The translations under genes and the position numbers were made by a program. Source: Candidatus Westeberhardia cardiocondylae (lineage in GTDB: Bacteria; Pseudomonadota; Gammaproteobacteria; Enterobacterales; Enterobacteriaceae). Taken from it: a DNA stretch of 64,000 bases. Below the pieces are notes generated by a model. That model searched no databases, had not been told where the DNA came from, and saw nothing but the letters and a program-made list of their open reading frames with translations. Position 1 is the first letter of the stretch. The number at the start of each line of letters is the position of its first letter. Below, piece by piece: positions 1 through 13,402 of the stretch. The stretch is from assembly GCA_024648785.1 (NCBI GenBank), contig JABYQB010000004.1:1-64000 (forward strand), in the 5' to 3' direction.

Positions 1-197
1 TTAAAATATTTAAAACTTATATAAATAAAATTTATAACAAATTTTATAGAAAAATATTTTTTATAAAAATTAACAAAATTTATTAACAAAATAATTAAAA
101 TATCAAAAATAAAAACATAATAAAAATTATAAAAAACAATAATATTATAATTTATATAAAAATATAATAAATACTTATAACAAAAATTTTAAAATAT

Positions 198-1322
198 ATG
201 TTTGAAATTAATTATATAAAAAATAAAATAATAAAAGTAAAAAAAAAAATAAAAATATTAAAAAATATTTTTAATTACCATGAAAAAAAAAATAGACTTA
301 AAAAAATAGAAAATATTTTACAACAACCAAATTTATGGAAAAAACCAAAATATGCAAAAAATATAAACAAAGAACAATCTGAACTAAATTCTGTAGTTTA
401 CAATATAAAATCAATTTCAAATAATATAAAAAACATAAATAAAATTATAAAGTTAAAAATTCAAAATCAAAATACAAATTATACACTTAATTATAATACA
501 GTCAAACAATTAAAAAATATTGAAAAAGAAATAAAAAAAATAGAATATTTACGTTTCTTCTATAAAAAATATGACATTTCCAATTGTTATATGGATATAC
601 AAGCAGGATCTGGTGGCGTTGAAGCACAAGATTGGGCAAATATGCTACTAAGAATGTACTTACGTTGGTCTGAAAATCATAAATTTAAAACAACAATTAT
701 TGAAAAAACGACTGGAGAAATTACTGGAATTAAATCAGCAACAATAAAAATTTCTGGGAAATATGCTTATGGATGGGCTCACACTGAAACAGGAATACAC
801 AGATTAGTACGAAAAAGTCCATTTAACTATACTGGTAAAAGACACACATCTTTTAGTTCTATATTTATATATCCGGAAATGAGCGAAAGTATTAAAATAA
901 ATATTAAACCAGAAACACTTCGTATTGATGTTTATAGATCATCTGGAGCAGGTGGACAACATGTTAATAAAATAGAATCTGCAGTTCGAATTACTCATTT
1001 ACCAACCAACATAGTTACACAATGTCAAAACGAAAGATCACAACATAAAAATAAAAATCAAGCTATGAAACAACTAAAAGCCAAATTATATAAATTAGAA
1101 ATAGAGAAAAAAAATATTGAAAAAAAAAATATAGAAACAACAAAATCTAATATCGGGTGGGGTAGACAAATTAGATCATATATATTAGATGATTCTAGAA
1201 TAAAAGATCTAAGAACAGGATTAGAAACAAGAAATATTCAAAATATTTTAGATGGAAATTTAGATATATTTATAAGAGAAAATTTAAAATATAGACTATC
1301 AAAAGGAAAAAAATATGTCTAA
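198..1322 (+). CDS. prfB: Peptide chain release factor 2 (single uninterrupted ORF)
   Basis: ORF 374 aa; GGQ motif ([11 protein letters not shown]), SPF-type motif ([14 protein letters not shown]), N-terminus MFEIN as in E. coli RF2; followed by lysS. Confidence 0.97.
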   Translation: MFEINYIKNKIIKVKKKIKILKNIFNYHEKKNRLKKIENILQQPNLWKKPKYAKNINKEQSELNSVVYNIKSISNNIKNINKIIKLKIQNQNTNYTLNYNTVKQLKNIEKEIKKIEYLRFFYKKYDISNCYMDIQAGSGGVEAQDWANMLLRMYLRWSENHKFKTTIIEKTTGEITGIKSATIKISGKYAYGWAHTETGIHRLVRKSPFNYTGKRHTSFSSIFIYPEMSESIKINIKPETLRIDVYRSSGAGGQHVNKIESAVRITHLPTNIVTQCQNERSQHKNKNQAMKQLKAKLYKLEIEKKNIEKKNIETTKSNIGWGRQIRSYILDDSRIKDLRTGLETRNIQNILDGNLDIFIRENLKYRLSKGKKYV

Positions 1323-2838
1323 AATTCACGAACATAATAATTATAAAATTAACAAATTAAATAATGAATTATCAATACGAAAAGAAAAATTAAAAAAATT
1401 AAAAAAAGTAGGAAATGCGTTTCCAAACAAATTTAGAAAAAATATTAATTTTAACAATATATATAAAACATACGGACAAAAAAGCAAAAAAGAACTAAAA
1501 ATAATTAATTTATCAGTCAGTGTTGCTGGAAGAATGATATCTAGAAGAATAATGGGAAAAAATTCATTTATAACATTACAAAATATAGAAGGAAACATCC
1601 AATTATACGTAACAAGTAAAAATATTTCAGAAAATTTTTATAAAAAACAATTTAAACAATGGGATTTAGGAGATATTATAGGAACACATGGGGTGTTATT
1701 TAAAACAAATACTGGAGAAATATCTATTTATTGTAAACAAATTTATTTGTTAACTAAATCAATACGTCCATTACCAGACAAATTTCATGGATTAAAAAAT
1801 CGTGAAACTAGATATAGAAAAAGATATTTAGATCTAATTACTAATGAAAAAACAAGACAAACATTTAAAACTAGATCAAAAATTATTACAGAAATACGCA
1901 AATTTATGCAAAAACATCATTTTATGGAAGTAGAAACACCAATGATGCAAAATGCACCTGGTGGTGCTACAGCTAATCCTTTTCATACCTACCACAACTC
2001 TTTAAACATAAATATGTATATGAGAATAGCACCTGAATTATATCTAAAACAATTAATCATAGGTGGATTTGAAAAAATATTTGAAATAAATAAAAATTTT
2101 AGAAATGAAGGATTATCTCCATACCACAATCCAGAATTTACTATGATGGAACTTTATATAGCATATGAAGATTATAAAGGACTAATTATTTTAATAGAAA
2201 ATTTATTTAAAACTATAACAAAAAAAATATTAGGTAGTAATTTACTAAATTACAACAATAATACTTTTGATTTTGGAAAACCATTTAATAAAATGACAAT
2301 GCAAGAAGCAATATTTCATGTACATCCAAAAATAACAAAAAAACAAATAAATAACATAAAAGATGCCAATAAAATCGCAAACTTTCTTGGAATAAAAACT
2401 AAACAAAAATGGGGGTTAGGTAAAATACAAACAAAAATTTTTGAAAGCACAGTAGTTAATAATTTAATTCAACCAACATTTATCACACATTACCCTGCAG
2501 AAGTATCCCCCCTAGCCAGAAAAAACGATAAAAACCCATTTTTAACAGATAGATTTGAATTATTCATAGGAGGTTTCGAAATTGGAAATGGTTTTTCAGA
2601 ATTAAACGATCCAGAAGATCAAGAAAAACAATTTAAAAAAAATACAACAGAAACAAATGAAACAAAAGATGAAATTATACCTTATGACAAAAATTATATA
2701 ATTGCACTAGAACACGGACTACCTCCTACAGCAGGATTAGGAATAGGAATAGATAGGCTCGTTATGTTATTCACAAATAAAAAAACAATACGAGATGTCA
2801 TTTTATTCCCGTTATTAAAACACAAAAATCAAAAATAA
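1315..2838 (+). CDS. lysS: Lysyl-tRNA synthetase (class II)
   Basis: ORF 507 aa; class II motifs ([31 protein letters not shown]); overlaps the prfB end by 8 nt. Confidence 0.97.
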   Translation: MSKIHEHNNYKINKLNNELSIRKEKLKKLKKVGNAFPNKFRKNINFNNIYKTYGQKSKKELKIINLSVSVAGRMISRRIMGKNSFITLQNIEGNIQLYVTSKNISENFYKKQFKQWDLGDIIGTHGVLFKTNTGEISIYCKQIYLLTKSIRPLPDKFHGLKNRETRYRKRYLDLITNEKTRQTFKTRSKIITEIRKFMQKHHFMEVETPMMQNAPGGATANPFHTYHNSLNINMYMRIAPELYLKQLIIGGFEKIFEINKNFRNEGLSPYHNPEFTMMELYIAYEDYKGLIILIENLFKTITKKILGSNLLNYNNNTFDFGKPFNKMTMQEAIFHVHPKITKKQINNIKDANKIANFLGIKTKQKWGLGKIQTKIFESTVVNNLIQPTFITHYPAEVSPLARKNDKNPFLTDRFELFIGGFEIGNGFSELNDPEDQEKQFKKNTTETNETKDEIIPYDKNYIIALEHGLPPTAGLGIGIDRLVMLFTNKKTIRDVILFPLLKHKNQK

Positions 2839-3131
2839 AAAAAACAATAAACTATAAATTTTAATATTTAATTTATTTAAATTATATTAATAAAATTTAA
2901 AAATATAAATTTCTATTATTTTTATAAAATTTCAATATATTATTAAATATTTAAAATAATTAAAACTAATATTGACAAAATATATATAATATATAAAAAC
3001 ATATTGTTTTAAAGTTTTATTAAATTATTAAAATACAAATACAAAATAAGAAAATTAAAAAAATTAATACTGAAAATTTTTTAAATCTTGTATAATAATC
3101 AAAATTAATAACAAAACAGAATATCAAATAT

Positions 3132-5741
3132 ATGAATATTAGTACTTCTGAAATACGACAAAAATTCCTAATTTTTTTCAAACAAAAAGGACATAAAATA
3201 ATTAAAGGAAGTTCACTAATTCCAAAAAATGATCCATCATTATTGTTTACTAATGCTGGAATGAATCAATTTAAAGATATATTTTTAGAAAAAACTAAAC
3301 CACTAAATAAACGAATTACTACTACACAATACTGTATACGTGCCGGAGGAAAACATAATGACTTAGAAAATATTGGATACACAATGCAACATAATACTTT
3401 CTTCGAAATGTTAGGAAATTTTAGTTTCGGTGATTACTTTAAAGAAGAAGCAATACAATTTTCTTGGGAACTATTAACTGATAAAAAATGGTTTAATCTA
3501 CCTAAAAATAAATTTTATATTACCATATATGAAAAAGATAAAGAAACATATAATATATGGAAAAATAAAATTAAAATACCTGATAAACAAATTATTCTCA
3601 TTAAAAATGAAAAAAACAAAATATATCATTCAAAAAACTTTTGGAGAATGGGTGATACTGGGCCATGCGGACCATGTTCAGAAATTTTATATAAAAATGA
3701 AAAAAATATACAAAAAAATAAATACATTGAGTTATGGAATTTAGTATTTATACAATATAATCAACAAGATGAAGAAATTTTTATTCCTTTAAATAAACCA
3801 TCAATAGATACAGGAATGGGATTAGAAAGATTAACATCAATTTTACAAAATGTGAATTCAAATTATGAAATTGATGTTTTTAAAAAACTAATTTCTGCTA
3901 TATCAGAAATATTAAACATTAAAAATTCAAAACAAAAATCATTGTACATTTTAGCAGATCACATTAGATCATGTGCTTTTTTAATAAATTACGGAGTAAT
4001 ACCTTCAAATGAAGGAAGGGGATATGTGCTTCGCAGAATAATTAGACGAGCTATTAGACATGGAAATACCTTAGGTACCAAAGATATTTTTTTCTATAAA
4101 ATATTAACACCATTCATTGATATTATGCAAGACATTACAAAACCATTAAAAACAAAACAAAAAAAAATAGAAAAAATATTACAACAAGAAGAAGAAAAAT
4201 TTACTGATATCTTAAAAAGAGGAATGATTTTCTTAAAAAAAGAAATAAAAAATAAAAATAAAAAAATAACAGAAAAAACCGCATTTTTCTTACATAACAC
4301 ATATGGTTTTCCAATAGATTTAACTATTGACATCTGTAAAGAAAATAACATAAAAATAGACATTAAAAAAATAAAAGAAATAACAAAATTACAAAATAAA
4401 AAAAATAAAAAAATACATACTAACAATAAACACAAAAAAAACAACATATTACTAAATATACAACAAACTAAATTTTTTGGTTATTCAAAATATCAACATA
4501 AAGGAAAAATTATAGCAATAATTCAAAAAAACACACTAAAACAGTCAATACAAAAAGGAGAAACTGCTATTATAATACTAAACGAAACATCATTTTATGG
4601 TGAATCAGGAGGACAAATAGGAGACACTGGTACATTAGAATCAAAAAATGGCACAATATTTAAAGTAACAGATACAAAAAAATATGAAAAAGAAATTTTC
4701 GGACATATAGGAAAATTAAAACATGGAACATTAAAATTAGGAATGACAATATATACAAAAATCAATATAAAAAAAAGAAAATTAATACAAATAAACCATA
4801 CTACAACTCATTTACTACATTCAGCTATACAAAAAATTTTAAACATAAATGTCCAACAAAAAGGATCATTAATAAACGATAAATATTTATATTTTGATTT
4901 TTCATATCATAAATCACTAACTAAAAAACAAATTTATCAAATTGAAAATTTAATTAATAATTGGATTAGACAAAATATACAAATTACTACAAAAATTATT
5001 AAAATAAATAAAATTTCAGAAAAACATACCATTAATTCATTAATACAAAAATACGGAAAAAAAATTCGAATACTAATTATAAAAAATATATCTACTGAAT
5101 TTTGTTGCGGAACACACACCAATAGCACAGGTAATATTGGAATATTTCACATACTTTTTGAAAATAGTATATCTTCAGGAATAAGAAGAATTAAAGCAAT
5201 TACTGGAGAAAAAGTATGTACATTATTTCAAGAACAAAATAATATACTACAAAATATCAAATATTTATTTAACAGCAATAACAAAACAATATTAGATAAA
5301 TTAAAAAAAATTGAAAAATTTTATAAAACATTTAAAAAAGACATACAAAAAATTAATGAACAAAAATTTTTAAAACAAAATATATCAATAATTAAAAAAA
5401 ATATTGAAAATATAAATGGAATACAAATACTAATAAAAATAGTAAATAACATAAAACCAAAAACATTAAGAATACTAGCTAAAAATTTAAACAATAAAGA
5501 AAAAATATCTATTGTAGTATTAGCGACAAATATAGAAAATAAAACAATGATAGTATCTTGTGTTACAGAAAATATTTTTAATAAAATTACAGCTACCAAA
5601 ATTATTAAAAATATTACAAAACAAATAAATGGAAAAGGTGGAGGTAAAAAAAAATTTGCAGAATGTGGAGGAAAAAATATTATTGAATTACCATATGCAT
5701 TATCAAAATTAAAAAATACAATATACAAATGTCTACAATAA
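3132..5741 (+). CDS. alaS: Alanyl-tRNA synthetase
   Basis: ORF 869 aa; NDPSLLFTNAGMNQFKDIFL, DTGMGLERL, C-terminal GGGKKKFAECGG. Confidence 0.97.
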   Translation: MNISTSEIRQKFLIFFKQKGHKIIKGSSLIPKNDPSLLFTNAGMNQFKDIFLEKTKPLNKRITTTQYCIRAGGKHNDLENIGYTMQHNTFFEMLGNFSFGDYFKEEAIQFSWELLTDKKWFNLPKNKFYITIYEKDKETYNIWKNKIKIPDKQIILIKNEKNKIYHSKNFWRMGDTGPCGPCSEILYKNEKNIQKNKYIELWNLVFIQYNQQDEEIFIPLNKPSIDTGMGLERLTSILQNVNSNYEIDVFKKLISAISEILNIKNSKQKSLYILADHIRSCAFLINYGVIPSNEGRGYVLRRIIRRAIRHGNTLGTKDIFFYKILTPFIDIMQDITKPLKTKQKKIEKILQQEEEKFTDILKRGMIFLKKEIKNKNKKITEKTAFFLHNTYGFPIDLTIDICKENNIKIDIKKIKEITKLQNKKNKKIHTNNKHKKNNILLNIQQTKFFGYSKYQHKGKIIAIIQKNTLKQSIQKGETAIIILNETSFYGESGGQIGDTGTLESKNGTIFKVTDTKKYEKEIFGHIGKLKHGTLKLGMTIYTKINIKKRKLIQINHTTTHLLHSAIQKILNINVQQKGSLINDKYLYFDFSYHKSLTKKQIYQIENLINNWIRQNIQITTKIIKINKISEKHTINSLIQKYGKKIRILIIKNISTEFCCGTHTNSTGNIGIFHILFENSISSGIRRIKAITGEKVCTLFQEQNNILQNIKYLFNSNNKTILDKLKKIEKFYKTFKKDIQKINEQKFLKQNISIIKKNIENINGIQILIKIVNNIKPKTLRILAKNLNNKEKISIVVLATNIENKTMIVSCVTENIFNKITATKIIKNITKQINGKGGGKKKFAECGGKNIIELPYALSKLKNTIYKCLQ

Positions 5742-5839
5742 TAAATATTAATTTTATATTAAAAATAAAATTAACAAAAATATATTAAAAATATAAACGA
5801 ATAAAATAATATAAAATTTAATAAGAAAAAATATAAAAT

Positions 5840-5926
5840 GGTGAAATGGCCGAGTGGTTGAAGGCGTTCCCCTGCTAAGGGAATATACGATTCTTCGTAT
5901 CGAGAGTTCGAATCTCTCTTTCACCG
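5840..5926 (+). tRNA. tRNA-Ser (anticodon GCT)
   Basis: Acceptor GGTGAAA/TTTCACC, long variable arm, anticodon loop CTGCTAA, T arm GAGAGTTCGAATCTCTC; adjacent to alaS as in E. coli serV. Confidence 0.95.
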
Positions 5927-5942
5927 ATCATACAAAATACAT

Positions 5943-6016
5943 GCATCCGTAGCTCAATTGGACAGAGTACTCGGCTACGAACCGAGCGGTCGGAGGTTCG
6001 AATCCTCTCGGATGCG
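5943..6016 (+). tRNA. tRNA-Arg (anticodon ACG)
   Basis: Near-identical to E. coli argV-type tRNA: GCATCCGTAGCTCAATTGGACAGAGTACTCGGCTACGAACCGAGCGGTCGGAGGTTCGAATCCTCTCGGATGC. Confidence 0.96.
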
Positions 6017-6132
6017 TATAAATATTTAATAAATTAAATAATATATAAAATATCATCATTACAAAATAATTATTAAAATAAACATTAATAATGTTAAAAC
6101 ATAAAAACACAAAATTATATAAAAAATTAAAA

Positions 6133-6204
6133 GTCTTCGTAGTTAAATGGATATAACAAGTTCCTCCTAAGAACTAATTACAGGTTCAATTCCTGTCGAA
6201 GACG
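6133..6204 (+). tRNA. tRNA-Arg (anticodon CCT)
   Basis: Acceptor GTCTTCG/CGAAGAC, anticodon arm AGTTC-CTCCTAA-GAACT, T arm ACAGGTTCAATTCCTGT; resembles E. coli argW. Confidence 0.93.
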
Positions 6205-6327
6205 ACAAATTAAAATGAAAAATAATAAATTAAAAAACTTTAACATTAAAATTTTAAATAAATTTTACTAAATATCTTTTTATTATAAATAAATAAAATA
6301 ATTACAAAAATTAATAAATAAATTTTA

Positions 6328-6996
6328 TTAACTTTTAACTTTAATACCAACATCACTACTAATAAGTAATATATCAGCCTTTCTAATAGCAAACAAACCA
6401 ACAGTAACAATACCAGGAATATTATTCAATCTTTTTTCAAAATCTATTGCATTTACAATATTTAAATTATGTACATCTAATATAATATTACCATTATCAG
6501 TTATTACATTTTCCCTATATTTAGGAAATCCACCAAAACAAACTAATTCTTTTGAAACCACAGAACGAGCCATTGGAATAACTTCTATAGGAAGTGGAAA
6601 TTTACCCAAAATTTTTACTACTTTAGTAACATCAACAATACAAATAAATTTTTTCGATGCAAACGAAATAATCTTTTCTTTAGTAAGAGCTGCTCCCCCC
6701 CCTTTAACCATTTGCATTAAATCATTAACCTCATCAGCACTATCTATATATATATCTAAAGAATCATGTAAATCATTCAAATCATACAATGGTATTCCAA
6801 TATTTTTTAATTGAATTGATGATATCTCAGAGCTAGAAACAACACCCTTAATTTGATCTTTTATAGAAGACAAAGCATCTATAAAATATGAAACAGTAGA
6901 ACCTGTCCCAACACCAATAATAGTATTGGGTTTAATATATCGTAATGCAAATAAAGCAACCTTTTTTTTTAATTTCTCTTTTTTAAACATATACAT
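6328..6996 (-). CDS. rpiA: Ribose-5-phosphate isomerase A
   Basis: ORF 222 aa; [41 protein letters not shown]. Confidence 0.96.
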   Translation of the reverse strand: MYMFKKEKLKKKVALFALRYIKPNTIIGVGTGSTVSYFIDALSSIKDQIKGVVSSSEISSIQLKNIGIPLYDLNDLHDSLDIYIDSADEVNDLMQMVKGGGAALTKEKIISFASKKFICIVDVTKVVKILGKFPLPIEVIPMARSVVSKELVCFGGFPKYRENVITDNGNIILDVHNLNIVNAIDFEKRLNNIPGIVTVGLFAIRKADILLISSDVGIKVKS

Positions 6997-7329
6997 ATTA
7001 TTAAAAATACATATTTAATTTATATAATATATTATATTACATACTATATAAAATTTATTAATTAATTAATAATATTTTAATATAAACATTATTAATATAT
7101 AATATGAAATATATTCAATCTTAAAATATTAAAAAACAAACATTTAAATTATATAAAATATATCAAAATTTAAAATATAAATAACAAATAAATATATATT
7201 ATTTAATATTAACAATAATATTTACTTATATTTTTTACATTCAAAATAAAATAAAATTAAATAATTCAAACTTAAAAAATCATTAACACCACTAATTTAC
7301 AACTAAATATAAAAATTAATACATTTAAA

Positions 7330-8655
7330 TTACAAAAAATTTTTCAAGAAATTTATATCAACCTTACCTTTCTGAAATGAAACATCATTAATAATCCTGA
7401 TATGTAAATCAATATTAGTATGTATTCCATTAATTATTAACTCAGACAATGCATTTTTCATTTTTGCAATAGAAATATCTCTATTATCACCCAAGCAAAT
7501 AACTTTACCAATCATAGAATCATAAAATGAAGGAATATAATAACCAGAATAAATATGAGATTCCCAACGCACACCAAAACCTCCGGGGGGGTGGAAACTA
7601 ATTATTTTTCCAAAACTTGGTAAAAAATTTTCGGAACTTTCGGAATTAATACGACACTCTAAAGCATGACCGGATACTTGAATTTGGTTTTGTTTTATCG
7701 ATAATGATTCTCCAAAAGCAACTTTCAATTGCTCCTTAATTAAATCTATACTAGTAATCATTTCAGTAACTGTATGTTCAACTTGAATTCTAGTATTCAT
7801 TTCAATAAAAAAAAATTTACCATCCTTATACAAAAATTCAAATGTTCCAACACCCCTATAACCAATTTCAATACAAACTTTAATACAACATTCAACAATA
7901 TAATTTAAAATTTTTTTTTCAATTCCAATAGAAGGAGCCTCCTCTAACAATTTTTTATGACATCTTTGTATTGAACAATCTCTATTTGATAAAGAAACAA
8001 CATTACCTTTACCATCAGATAAAATCTGTATTTCAATATGACGAGAATTTTTTATATATTTTTCAATATAAAATAAATTATTACTCATATATTTTAATTC
8101 TAAACACATTATTTCAATAATATTATCCAAATCATTTTCATTATACACTACACGAATTCCTTTACCCCCAAAACCCAAAGAAGATTTAATGATAATAGGA
8201 TAGCTTGTATAGCTAACAATATTACGAATCATATTAATATCTGAAATTTCACTAAAACCTGGAACACAAGAAATTCCAAATTTTTTCATAGTATGAATTG
8301 CAGAAATTTTATTACTCATTAATCTTATAGTTTCAGGTTTCGGTCCAACAAAAATAAAACCAGATTTCTCTACCTGTTCTGCAAAATCAGCATTTTCTGA
8401 CAAAAATCCATATCCAGGATGAATAGCAATAGCTCCTGTAACTTCAGCAGCTGAAATAATTGCTGGAACATTTAAATAACTTTTATCTGGTTGAGGAGGT
8501 CCAATACAAACACTCTCGTCTGATAATAAAACATGTTTCAAATTACGATCAGCTGTAGAATATACAGCAACAGTTTTAATACCTAACTCTTTACAAGCTC
8601 TTAAAATACGTAATGCAATTTCACCACGATTCGCAATAACAACTTTATCTAACAT
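7330..8655 (-). CDS. accC: Acetyl-CoA carboxylase, biotin carboxylase subunit
   Basis: ORF 441 aa; [43 protein letters not shown]. Confidence 0.97.
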   Translation of the reverse strand: MLDKVVIANRGEIALRILRACKELGIKTVAVYSTADRNLKHVLLSDESVCIGPPQPDKSYLNVPAIISAAEVTGAIAIHPGYGFLSENADFAEQVEKSGFIFVGPKPETIRLMSNKISAIHTMKKFGISCVPGFSEISDINMIRNIVSYTSYPIIIKSSLGFGGKGIRVVYNENDLDNIIEIMCLELKYMSNNLFYIEKYIKNSRHIEIQILSDGKGNVVSLSNRDCSIQRCHKKLLEEAPSIGIEKKILNYIVECCIKVCIEIGYRGVGTFEFLYKDGKFFFIEMNTRIQVEHTVTEMITSIDLIKEQLKVAFGESLSIKQNQIQVSGHALECRINSESSENFLPSFGKIISFHPPGGFGVRWESHIYSGYYIPSFYDSMIGKVICLGDNRDISIAKMKNALSELIINGIHTNIDLHIRIINDVSFQKGKVDINFLKNFL

Positions 8656-8679
8656 TTTATTTTATACTATAAAATCAAA

Positions 8680-9144
8680 TTATTTAATAAGAACTAATGG
8701 TTCATCAAACTCAACAGGTTGACCATCATTCAAAAAAATTATTTTAACTATTCCAGATATATCTGACTGAATACTATGAACAGTCTTCATTGCTTCAATA
8801 ATAAATAAAGTGTCACCAATATCAACTTTATCTCCAACCTCTACAAACGGTTTTGAACCAGGATAAGAAGAACGATAAAATGTTCCTACCATAGGTGATC
8901 GTATAATATTACCATCTTCTGTATTATAAGAAATATCATTATCTTTACTACATGAAGAAGAGACAAATATCTTACTATTTTTATTTTTTAAAGATAAATG
9001 ATTTTTAGTATGTAAAAAAGAATTACAAAACTTATTCTTATCACGATTTATACGAATATATTCACCACCTTTATTAATTTCTAACTCACAAATATTAGAT
9101 TTTTCAACCAATTCTATAAGTTTTTTAATCTTGAGAATATCCAT
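8680..9144 (-). CDS. accB: Biotin carboxyl carrier protein of acetyl-CoA carboxylase
   Basis: [14 protein letters not shown] start matches E. coli AccB (internal Met of ORF 8680..9165); biotinyl motif [20 protein letters not shown]-terminus. Confidence 0.95.
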   Translation of the reverse strand: MDILKIKKLIELVEKSNICELEINKGGEYIRINRDKNKFCNSFLHTKNHLSLKNKNSKIFVSSSCSKDNDISYNTEDGNIIRSPMVGTFYRSSYPGSKPFVEVGDKVDIGDTLFIIEAMKTVHSIQSDISGIVKIIFLNDGQPVEFDEPLVLIK

Positions 9145-9164
9145 ATAAATATTTATATACAACA

Positions 9165-9620
9165 TTAATTAGACATCAATAATTTTTTAACAGCCATTCT
9201 TAATGCATAAAAATAACCATAATGTCCAAAACCACATATCATTCCAAGAGCAATATCAGAAATATAAGAAATGTGCCTAAAAGATTCTCTTGAAAAAATA
9301 TTAGAAATATGTACTTCAATACACGGAATATTTACAGCTAATAATGCATCACGTATAGAAATACTAGTATGAGTAAATGCAGCAGGATTAATAATAATAA
9401 AATCCACATCTTTTTTCTTAGCATTATGTATAACATCAATTAACATATATTCAGCATTTGATTGAAAATGACTTAACTTAACATTTAATTCATTAGATAA
9501 TATATACAAATCTTTAATAATATCCTCAAGACTTTTTATACCATAATTATCAATTTCACGAGTACCAAGCAAGTTTAAATTTGGACCATTAATAATTAAA
9601 ATATGAAATTTCTTATTCAT
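9165..9620 (-). CDS. aroQ: Type II 3-dehydroquinate dehydratase
   Basis: ORF 151 aa; [42 protein letters not shown]; upstream of accBC as in E. coli. Confidence 0.96.
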   Translation of the reverse strand: MNKKFHILIINGPNLNLLGTREIDNYGIKSLEDIIKDLYILSNELNVKLSHFQSNAEYMLIDVIHNAKKKDVDFIIINPAAFTHTSISIRDALLAVNIPCIEVHISNIFSRESFRHISYISDIALGMICGFGHYGYFYALRMAVKKLLMSN

Positions 9621-10315
9621 AATTTATTGCCTCATTAAAATCAAAAAAATAATTTATATAAAATATTTATATTATTACATTAATATAAAATATTAAAAAT
9701 TAAAATATTAAAAAATAATATATAATTTAAAATAAATACTATAAATTTTTTATATAAATTGATAAATTATAAATTTAATAAAATGAATACAATGCATAAA
9801 ATATTAAAATTAAACAATTAAATATCAATAAAAATTTGTTAATAAACATAAAATAAATAACATTTTTTAAAAAACTAAAAATAGTATTTAATAATTACAA
9901 TAAAATTATACAAATACATATTTACTTTATAGTAAAACATATCTAAAACATATAAAAATTATTTAAATTACATTTACAACACTATAAGTAAATAACATAT
10001 ATTATTAAAATATATGAATATAATACAAATAAACAATTTTAAACTATAAATATGATACAATAACATAATTTGTATAATTGAAAAACTTATAATATAAAAT
10101 TTTATTAGTTCAAATTATAAACTATAATTTATAAAATTTTAACAAAAATAAAACAACATTATATAATTAAAATTTTTATAATACACATCATACAATAAAT
10201 ATTAATAAAATTTAAAATTATAAAACATTATTTATAATATAGAAAATTAAAATCTTAAAATAAATTTTTTAAAATATTTATAAACAAATAAATATAAATT
10301 TTTAAAATATTTTAA

Positions 10316-11404
<1,089 letters not shown>

Positions 11405-11468
11405 AGAACATTTTTTAAATAATTCTTTAAAATACAAATGAAATAATTTTCCTATATTTAAAATTCTT

Positions 11469-12278
11469 ATGAAGAAAAATTTTAATAATAAATTTTTTAC
11501 AAAATTTAAATTTATAATAATAATTATATTTTCTGTAACATTGATTACATTAGATAAAACATCAAATTTAACAAAAATAATAAAAAATTACTTAGAAAAT
11601 TTTATTAAACCTATATACTTTATTGTTAATATTCCTAATAAAACATATATAAATATCTATAAAATAATAGAATGTTATCAAAAAGCAAAAACAAAACACG
11701 AAATATGTAACAAAAATTATTTAGTACAAAAATATGAAACATTATTACTAAACTATTACAAAACAGAAAATTATCAATTAAGAAAATTATTAAAATTACC
11801 AATTAAAAAACAAAAAAATATTATAATAGCTCAAATTTTATCAAATAATTCACATTCAAATAAATGTCAGATAATAATAAACAAAGGTGAACAAGAAAAT
11901 ATATACATAGGACAACCAGTAATAAACACTCAAGGAATTGTAGGTCAAATTATTTCAACAACTAAAAATACAAGTAGGGTATTATTATTACATGATATAT
12001 CTCATGCAATACCTGTAAAAATATTAAGAAACAACACACATGGTATCCTGGTAGGAAAAGGATTATCACAAAATCTTGAGTTAAAACATATACCAGAATA
12101 TCATGACATTAAAATAGGAGATATATTAATATCTTCAGGATTAGGAGGGTGTTTTCCAAAAGGATATCCAGTTGCTATAATAACTAAAATAGTAAAAAAT
12201 TTTAAATATCCCTATACTATTATTCAAGCAAAATCTGTAATACATATTCAAGATTTAAATTACTTAATTTTAATATAA
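11469..12278 (+). CDS. mreC: Rod-shape-determining protein MreC (short C-terminus)
   Basis: ORF 269 aa downstream of mreB; N-terminal TM, GIVGQIISTTKNTSRVLLLHDISHAIPVKI, GGCFPKGYPVAII. Confidence 0.92.
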   Translation: MKKNFNNKFFTKFKFIIIIIFSVTLITLDKTSNLTKIIKNYLENFIKPIYFIVNIPNKTYINIYKIIECYQKAKTKHEICNKNYLVQKYETLLLNYYKTENYQLRKLLKLPIKKQKNIIIAQILSNNSHSNKCQIIINKGEQENIYIGQPVINTQGIVGQIISTTKNTSRVLLLHDISHAIPVKILRNNTHGILVGKGLSQNLELKHIPEYHDIKIGDILISSGLGGCFPKGYPVAIITKIVKNFKYPYTIIQAKSVIHIQDLNYLILI

Positions 12279-12522
12279 AATAAATATTTTATACATAAAA
12301 CTATAAAGATAAAATTTAATAATTAATTTAATTTTTTATATTATTTTAAATAAAATAATTTAAATAAAAAATTTAATATATTTAAAATATAAATATAATT
12401 TATTTAAAATTAAATAATTCTTATAAAGAATTTTATAACCAAAATCAAAATTAAAAAAATTTATTATTTATAATAAACTTGCATTCAAATTAAATTAAAT
12501 ACTTTAATAAATATATAAAAAG

Positions 12523-13029
12523 ATGAAATACAAAAAATACTTTATAAAATGCAAAATATTAATTTATATAATAATATCAATTATATTGCAATTATCAACA
12601 CAAACAATAAGTTTGAATCAACAAATATATCAACCATCTTTTATAAATATGTCATTTATATATTTTAAAATTACATATCCAAATCAATTAAATTCTGTAA
12701 TTTGCTTTATACTTGGATTAATATTAGATACAATATTTCATTATACATTAGGAATACATTCACTATCATTTATAATTATAAATTATTTAATGATAAATAA
12801 AATTAATAGTTTTTATAAAAAAAATATTAAAAAACAAATATTAATAATAATTTTATTATTATTAATAATTCAATTTATTATAAACATGGATGAATTATAT
12901 ATATATAACGCAAAATTTATAACAACACAATTTTATCACTGTATAATAGACGGAACTATATTATGGATATTAATTTATAAATTACATATAAAAACTAAAA
13001 AAGAATTTATAAAAATAAATTTTAAATAA
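12523..13029 (+). CDS. mreD: Rod-shape-determining membrane protein MreD
   Basis: ORF 168 aa, multi-TM, position after mreC; GLILDTIFHYTLGIHSLSF motif. Confidence 0.82.
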   Translation: MKYKKYFIKCKILIYIIISIILQLSTQTISLNQQIYQPSFINMSFIYFKITYPNQLNSVICFILGLILDTIFHYTLGIHSLSFIIINYLMINKINSFYKKNIKKQILIIILLLLIIQFIINMDELYIYNAKFITTQFYHCIIDGTILWILIYKLHIKTKKEFIKINFK

Positions 13030-13402
13030 ATCTATATAACAAAATATCAAACTTATAAAATATTTAATAAAACATATATTATGTTAAAATAATATTTTAT
13101 ATAAACTAAATAATAGTAAAAGATTTAAAATTTAATAAATAATTTATTGAATTAATTTATTAATATGTTATAAAATTATTACAATATATTTGTAAAATAC
13201 TTAAATAAAATAAATGTTAATTATTTAAATATTTAAAACAATTAAATATTAAAAATTAAATAATATGTGATTTAATAAATTTAAAATATTTACAAAATTT
13301 TAATTAAAACTTAAATATAAAAATATAACTTCTACGAACTTATATCTAAATTAATAATTTAAAATTAATTTTAATAATAAAAAAATAAAAAACGGAAATA
13401 AA

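Noticed and set aside
4094-5728. Several minus-strand ORFs inside alaS
   Set aside because: Antisense to a well-supported CDS; Phe/Ile/Leu-rich products are mirror images of Lys/Asn-rich coding. The same holds for minus ORFs in nuo, gyrA, dnaK, dnaJ and ileS.
5928-6110. 60-aa minus-strand ORF (…HPRGFEPPTARFVAEYSVQLSYGC…)
   Set aside because: It is the antisense of tRNA-Arg(ACG); a well-known spurious ORF type.
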